Below are positions 52,385-57,198 of a stretch of 57,198 nt of DNA, piece by piece. Source of the stretch: Elysia marginata (Eukaryota; Mollusca; Gastropoda; Plakobranchidae). The stretch spans positions 246,811 through 304,008 of the forward strand of contig BMAT01013948.1 in NCBI GenBank assembly GCA_019649035.1, given 5' to 3'. The notes beneath the pieces are model-generated. The model made no database searches. It was not told where the DNA came from and worked only from the letters and a program-made list of their open reading frames with translations. How positions within the stretch are numbered: position 1 is the stretch's first letter; each line of letters starts with the position of its first letter. Position numbers and translations under genes: made by a program.

Positions 52385-53228
52385 GTGCATAAGTTGTGAG
52401 TTATTTTGGTGCTAAGCCTTGTTTATAAAGAGTTTGTGTGAAAGTTTTTTTTTTAATTGTTTCCTTTGTTCAGTCTTAAATCTTGTTTAATCAAAACACT
52501 CATGGTTGTACTTCAAAGCTTCATGTACTTAAAGTCTTGAAAAAATATATATATATATATATAAATATATATATTTATGATTCAAAATATTCTGTGAAAT
52601 GTTAACTTAAAATATACTTTTCCGTTAGGCATATGTTGTACTTATATTTATTGTTTTTCTGTATTATGAAATTTTCAAACAGTACTACTCGCCCTGTCTC
52701 TATAGCTGGAATATTGAAAAACAACGATTTTTTTAAAGAAAGGAGAGATTTAAAGTGTTGGCAAATGAATACTATGTGATGATTTGTGTGATCCATGTTT
52801 GCAAAAAAAAAATATTTACCCGCTCTAAGAGCAAATAGCCAATGTACAAAATCAATGATTATCTTTCTTTTCTACATTTATCTTTATATATATTGCAAAG
52901 CTGTTGCTTAAAGTAGTGAGCAGGAGATTTTTAAAAATTAGGCAACAACAGATTATGTTTAAAGCAAGCTGAGCTTGCATACTGATTATTTATTGTTAAT
53001 TTTTTATGGCCAGAATAATTGAACCTCTGAACAAAAATATATTATTATTATAAAGTTTATTTATTTAAGTTAGCATTAAAAACCAATTTTTTGTTGCTGT
53101 TGTTGTTCATAGGAAAGCAACATTACCATCAACTGAATCAAAACTTAAGCCTCACAAAGGATGCAACGTTTTTATCACTGCTTCTTTTGCTTTATCATTT
53201 CTGTAGCTATCGTTATGCAACAACTATG

Positions 53229-53234
53229 AATAAA
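53229..53234 (+). promoter_or_regulatory. Possible distal polyadenylation signal AATAAA
   Basis: Canonical AATAAA, about 1.3 kb after the stop, followed by T-rich sequence. Confidence 0.5.
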
Positions 53235-53349
53235 GACTCTATTTCTTGTACCTTTTTTCTTTGCTTCTGTTTTTTTTTTACTTTTAATATGTGATTCTTG
53301 TCTTCTTTCCTACAGTATCTGCCCAGCATAATATGTCCGTTTGACACCC

Positions 53350-53570
53350 ACCCCCCTTGCCACTCGTAGAAACATAAGCTTCTACCATGTCATAACTATG
53401 CTTCTTAGAAGAAAGAAGATTCATGACAAAGATTTTTGCTTAGCCTCTTACATAATTTTCTAATTTAAAACAAGAAAATCCAATTCCCCCAAAAAGTAAC
53501 AACTGAATCCTGAAACGCACTAACACTTACCCATACACAAAGGAAAGCAGTAACATTTTAAGGTATTTTG
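53350..53570 (-). mobile_element. SINE-like repeat, family D copy 2 (decayed)
   Basis: Aligns with 43307-43540 through 'agaaacata', 'taccatgtca', 'ctatgct', 'cttagcctct', 'gaaaatccaa', 'cgcactaacact' and 'agtaacattttaaggta'. The 5' part is missing. Confidence 0.65.
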
Positions 53571-53624
53571 AAGGTCAACTCAGTAGATTTGCAGTCTTAT
53601 TTGACCATAACATTAAGATGGGGG

Positions 53625-53930
53625 GAGGGGTGACAGAGTGGTTAGCACGTCAAACTCGTGATGAGGTGATCACGAGTTTGATTCCCAACCTTGCCATGTT
53701 GCAATTGCCTGGGGAAAGCAATTTATCCTAGCTTTCCCCAGTCCACCCATCTGTTGAATGGATACCCAGCTACAGGCAATGTTTGAATTTGTGATCTGCG
53801 CCTGCAAATGGGTTAAAAGTTGCTTTAAAATGTACTGGTCTGCTTGGGCATTAGTGGCGCTGCTCATGTGGCAACACAGTTACTCTGAGTAACCAAGCCA
53901 AGTTTCACGAAAGGGATTAATGCGGTGTAT
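53625..53930 (+). mobile_element. tRNA-derived SINE
   Basis: The head 'gtgacagagtggttagcacg' (A box) and 'cgagtttgattccc' (B box) are about 45 bases apart, as in tRNA genes. A GC-richer body follows and an AT-rich end near 53930. Confidence 0.7.
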
Positions 53931-54049
53931 TTTTTTAAACAGTAAAAGAACCGCGGATGGTTAAAGATTAAAGGAGAAACTTTGCTGTATACCAGGAAAA
54001 TTTAAATGGGGGAAAACGACCTGATTATTTGACGACATTTTCATCTTTG

Positions 54050-54265
54050 ATCCCAGAGATCAGGGTTTTCTTGTGAAACCCAAGGTCAAAAAGGAGCGTT
54101 TTGGCGACATGGTATAAGCTATGTTTCTCTAAGTAGCAAGGCGGTGGTTGCCGCAGCATCTATAAGTCGGAGCTTCGAATCATACTAAAGGCAGACGTTT
54201 CGGACATTTCCACTTAAAAGCCTACTTCTCTCAATTGCTAATTCATGCCTTTAAAAGCTTTCAAT
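54050..54265 (+). mobile_element. SINE-like repeat, family D copy 3 (inverted relative to copies 1 and 2)
   Basis: The reverse complement matches 43205-43360 over 'gagagaagtagg', 'gtctgcctttagtatgattc', 'atagatgc' and 'ttagagaaacatag'. On the + strand 'gagcttcgaatcat' is B-box-like. Confidence 0.7.
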
Positions 54266-54269
54266 CATA

Positions 54270-54595
54270 ATCAAAAAGTAAAGAGCGTTTTTGTAAAGCG
54301 CTTATTCACTAATAATTATGCTTTAAGCGCTTTACATGGGTTCCCCGACAGGCCATTACCAACCAAAGTACCTTCAGAACTCACAGAGGAGCATCAAGTA
54401 AAGCGCATCACTCTTGCATTCTGACAAGATCTTTCACTGCCTACAATCGGGCACTCTTTAACGCATGAGTGAGGCGAATAAATGTATGTAAATAGTTTTC
54501 TCAAGGACTAAACGTCGTCTTGCCGAAAACAGGATTCAAACCCCTGACCTCTCGGTCCGAAAGCCGAGCGTCTACCACTACACCACGACGTTAAA
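54270..54595 (-). mobile_element. tRNA-derived SINE, minus strand
   Basis: Read on the minus strand from about 54592: 'cgtggtgtagtggtagacgc' (A box), an anticodon-stem-like 'ctcgg...ccgag', then 'ggggtttgaatcct' (B box). It is followed by a body and a tail with repeated 'aaagcgctt' words. Confidence 0.7.
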
Positions 54596-54599
54596 CATC

Positions 54600-55849
54600 A
54601 TATCATATTTGTCAGGTTCATTAAAAAACAAAGAAAAAATATCATGAGTTAAAAACTGCCACGGGTATGACGTGTCGTGGAAGAAAAGAAAAGCATGTAT
54701 ATTTCTCTGAGAGGAGCATATCAACATGAAACGAACAGCCAGATTCATCATTTAGTGGCTACTGCTCCAAGCCTAAATACTTTTTAAGACCAGACCCAAT
54801 AATGTACATTGGTCTAGACATCTACAACTGTATGACCCAGGCTGCTATGCACCATTGACACCAGATTGGTGAACTGATCAAGTCCCAGATTATCTCAACA
54901 CAGCATGAGTTTAGTATCAAGTAAGTATATATTGGATCTGTTTCCCCAAAAGGAATCTAGTTGCCGAACTATAATGATATTGAGCTACAAAGAAAAAAAA
55001 ACATAACCTTTTTTGCAAGTACTAGAAAAAAATATTTGAATTTATGACCTGATTTATTACATTTAGATTGTTGGGGATAAAACAGAACACATTTTAAGAT
55101 ATTTTATACACATGTTTATATTGTATAAAACCAAAGGCTGTATCTTCTTTACAAATTTAATTCGTATTTGTTAATCTTGAAATAATTATGTTTCTACTTT
55201 ACAAGCTCACCATGCAAGAACGATGTGGTAAACAGTTGGTAAAGTATCCCTGAGTAAGCATCCTCGAGGAGCTTAGGGGACGTAAAACTGATTAAAGAAT
55301 TGCTAACGAAGCCGCTTGTAAAGAAATAAGACGAAGTTTAAAAAAAACAAACTATCTGTTTATTTATGAAAATAGCTTTTCGTTGTCAAGATACATATTT
55401 TGCATACAAAATCTGGTAAAGAGAAAAGCATAATTAAACAACTCCAGAAAACAGAATGAGAATAAATATAATAATTAATACAAGAATAAATGTGTCAAAA
55501 TTATTCATCCAACCAACATTTCAGTCACGTAGATAATTTTACTAGAGTTAAAAATAATCAGGATTTGACAGTTGTTACCAAAGATGATATATCATTGTCA
55601 CTTACAATTACAATGTATTGTACAAACTTATAAGTACTGCATGTTAGAAACTTTTGCACTTCAAAAGAAACAAAACTAACTAAAATGAAATAACATCATC
55701 AATATTACGAACCTTTGTCTGACAGTAGTGTTTGTTGGTCAGTATGTTTGTTAAAGATCTCTCGCAGCAATCCCACAGCTCTAGTTTGACTTGGAGTATC
55801 GTTAAAGAAGACAAATTCAAAAAGTCTATGGAAAAAAATAAAAACAAGA
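54600..55849. other. Intergenic, nothing recognised
   Basis: AT-rich sequence between the SINE cluster and the LINE remnant. No coding or RNA feature could be supported. Confidence 0.5.
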
Positions 55850-56475
55850 CAAAAATTTTCAGACTAAAAACTAACAACAGACCAGTCAAGGTTGAGGATG
55901 GAGAATTTGAGATGCTGACAGTTTCACTTACCTGGGAATTACCATCAACAAATACGGAGGATTAGAGGAAGGCGTAAAAAACGGACATACAGAAAGTATG
56001 CCAAGCCTTCCCATGGCTAAAAAGGATATAGTCCTGTAAGATCATCAAGAAAAGACGAAGCTAAATATTTTAACTGGAATGTGAAGGCAGTCTTACTCTA
56101 TAGATCAGAAACCTGGCGAACCAAAAAGACAACTTTACAGAAACTCCAATCCTTTACAGACGGATGAACGAGACCAATCATGACAATGCACTGGCCTGAC
56201 ATCATCAGTAACGTTGACCCAGACGAAAGGACACAGCAACAATGGAAGTGGAGAAAAGGAAAAGAAGTGGAGATGGATCGGGCACACTTGAAGACATAAT
56301 CAGGCATGGAGCCCATAATGTGATAAGGGGACCAAGGATAACAAGGAGGAGAGAAACGGGAGGGGTTAACAACCGCAAAGAAGACATGGAAATAACTGGA
56401 AGTGCACCAGACATCTAGATAGGATGGGTGACGGTATTGTGCTGGTGGCCTATGCTTCCCGAGGAGCTTAGAAGC
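55850..56475 (+). mobile_element. Decayed LINE reverse-transcriptase C-terminal region
   Basis: In shifting frames on the + strand I read YLGITINKYGG, VLLYRSETWRTKK, MHWPDIISN, WRWIGHT and, near the end, a GDGIVLVAYASRGA-like stretch. These follow in order the C-terminal blocks of non-LTR retrotransposon ORF2 proteins. Several frameshifts and stops break it; the element is dead. Confidence 0.75.
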
Positions 56476-56479
56476 GAAG

Positions 56480-57198
56480 AAGAAGAATATTGACGATGGG
56501 ATTTTTTTTCAAAGATTTGCGTTGGTTTCTTTCCACTTGGCAGCGAGTTTAAAACTGGCTCTTAGATAGATATATATGTTGACATTTGAACATTCCTCAC
56601 CCCTTAAACGTTCACACATCTAGGCCTAAGTAGGGCTTGTTTAAGTCCCGGGTTGGCTTACGCTCTCGTGGCTGCGCTATGTACATGTAGAGTCTGCAAC
56701 ACGGCAATGTCCAAAGACTGAGAATTAACAAATTTATAAGGAAACCTAAACAAAATTGAAAAGAAAACTGCTACCCCTAGACTCTCTGCATAAAAAAACT
56801 TACTGTTCATAAAGTTAGAGCTATATTGAAAGATTCAGTCATCCGATAAATGTTAAGTTTTTCATAATATCTCGCAGTGAAACAAATTAGCCTAATTCTA
56901 CCACCAAAAACTAAGGGTAACAACAGAACGAACGCATAAAGCCGAAGCATACTCCCTGCGCGCTGTAAATAATACCTCTATGTCATCAACCCCACACAAC
57001 TAGGCCGTGGGTCAGCGCAGGAGGTCGCTTAGTAAGCTGGCTGAAATCTTCGGAATGAAAACTTCATTCCTATCATGCAGAAAGCTCGTATACAAATTTG
57101 CAACATCATCAAATTTAATCACCATTTACTACACAAAAGTTGTTTTAAACATCAATCTGGATGGATCTATGAGTACTTTAAATGTTTTTAGTTTTTAA
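56480..57198. other. Intergenic, no gene recognised
   Basis: Short ORFs only, none with a recognisable motif. Nothing supports a coding exon. Confidence 0.5.

Larger units (their letters stand above)
51940..53250 (+). other. 3' untranslated region, end approximate
   Basis: AT-rich, no ORF of note, with (AT)n tracts near 52124-52140 and 52545-52577. The transcript end is set by the polyadenylation signals below. Confidence 0.65.

Noticed and set aside
54528..54592. Functional tRNA gene on the minus strand
   Set aside because: A and B boxes are good, but the anticodon loop does not fold to seven bases cleanly and a SINE body follows, so a tRNA-derived SINE is preferred.
57007..57198. 63-residue ORF at the window end
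   Set aside because: No recognisable motif and composition like the surrounding non-coding sequence.
1..57198. CRISPR array, operon or bacterial system
   Set aside because: The window is clearly spliced animal DNA; the direct repeats found are two- to three-copy tandem duplications, microsatellites or transposons without spacer structure.

Overview
The window is eukaryotic, AT-rich and intron-dense, with GT-AG introns, (CT)n microsatellites, one 199-base N gap and several tRNA-derived SINE-like repeats and LINE or DNA-transposon remnants. Together with short 'ctagatct'-type intronic repeats this fits an invertebrate, most likely a lophotrochozoan and perhaps a gastropod mollusc. The species is inference; the eukaryotic gene structure is directly visible.

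One gene dominates. A giant single-pass cadherin on the + strand occupies 408 to the stop codon at 51937-51939. I could chain 57 consecutive exons through GT-AG junctions with one open frame throughout (8,736 nt, 2,911 codons plus stop). Its 5' end, with the signal peptide and more repeats, lies upstream of the window. Exons 1-45 are a strict alternation of short (39-54 codon) and long (60-68 codon) exons. Every junction in this array is phase 0, and two exons make one cadherin (EC) repeat. The window holds one partial EC, 22 complete atypical ECs (called EC1w to EC22w here, 'w' for window numbering) and two further membrane-proximal ECs (EC23w, EC24w). These are followed by an alpha/beta membrane-adjacent domain, one transmembrane helix (49986-50054) and a cytoplasmic tail of about 120 residues with an NPxY motif and a C-terminal T-M-L PDZ-ligand-like end.

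The array repeats have lost the canonical inter-repeat calcium motif DxNDNxP, replaced in most repeats by R-N/D-x-x-x-P, and largely lost LDRE. EC23w keeps LDRE and is followed by a perfect DANDNAP linker. EC23w also carries a basic RRKR dibasic site that could be cut by a furin-type convertase. The protein most resembles large cadherins of the CDH23/PCDH15/Fat kind in general layout, but orthology cannot be settled from sequence reading alone.

The introns hold several elements: a LINE tail with a C2H2 finger (about 3166-3400), a 1.6-kb element with inverted ends (4288-5861), a near-perfect 34-bp hairpin (34605-34679), a broken pogo/Tigger-like transposon with a 128-bp tandem duplication (37739-38621), a TTAA-flanked piggyBac-like MITE (39081-39378), tandem duplications and diverged repeats. 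Downstream of the gene (about 53.25-57.2 kb) I find no host gene, only a pile of SINE-like copies and a decayed LINE reverse-transcriptase C-terminus.
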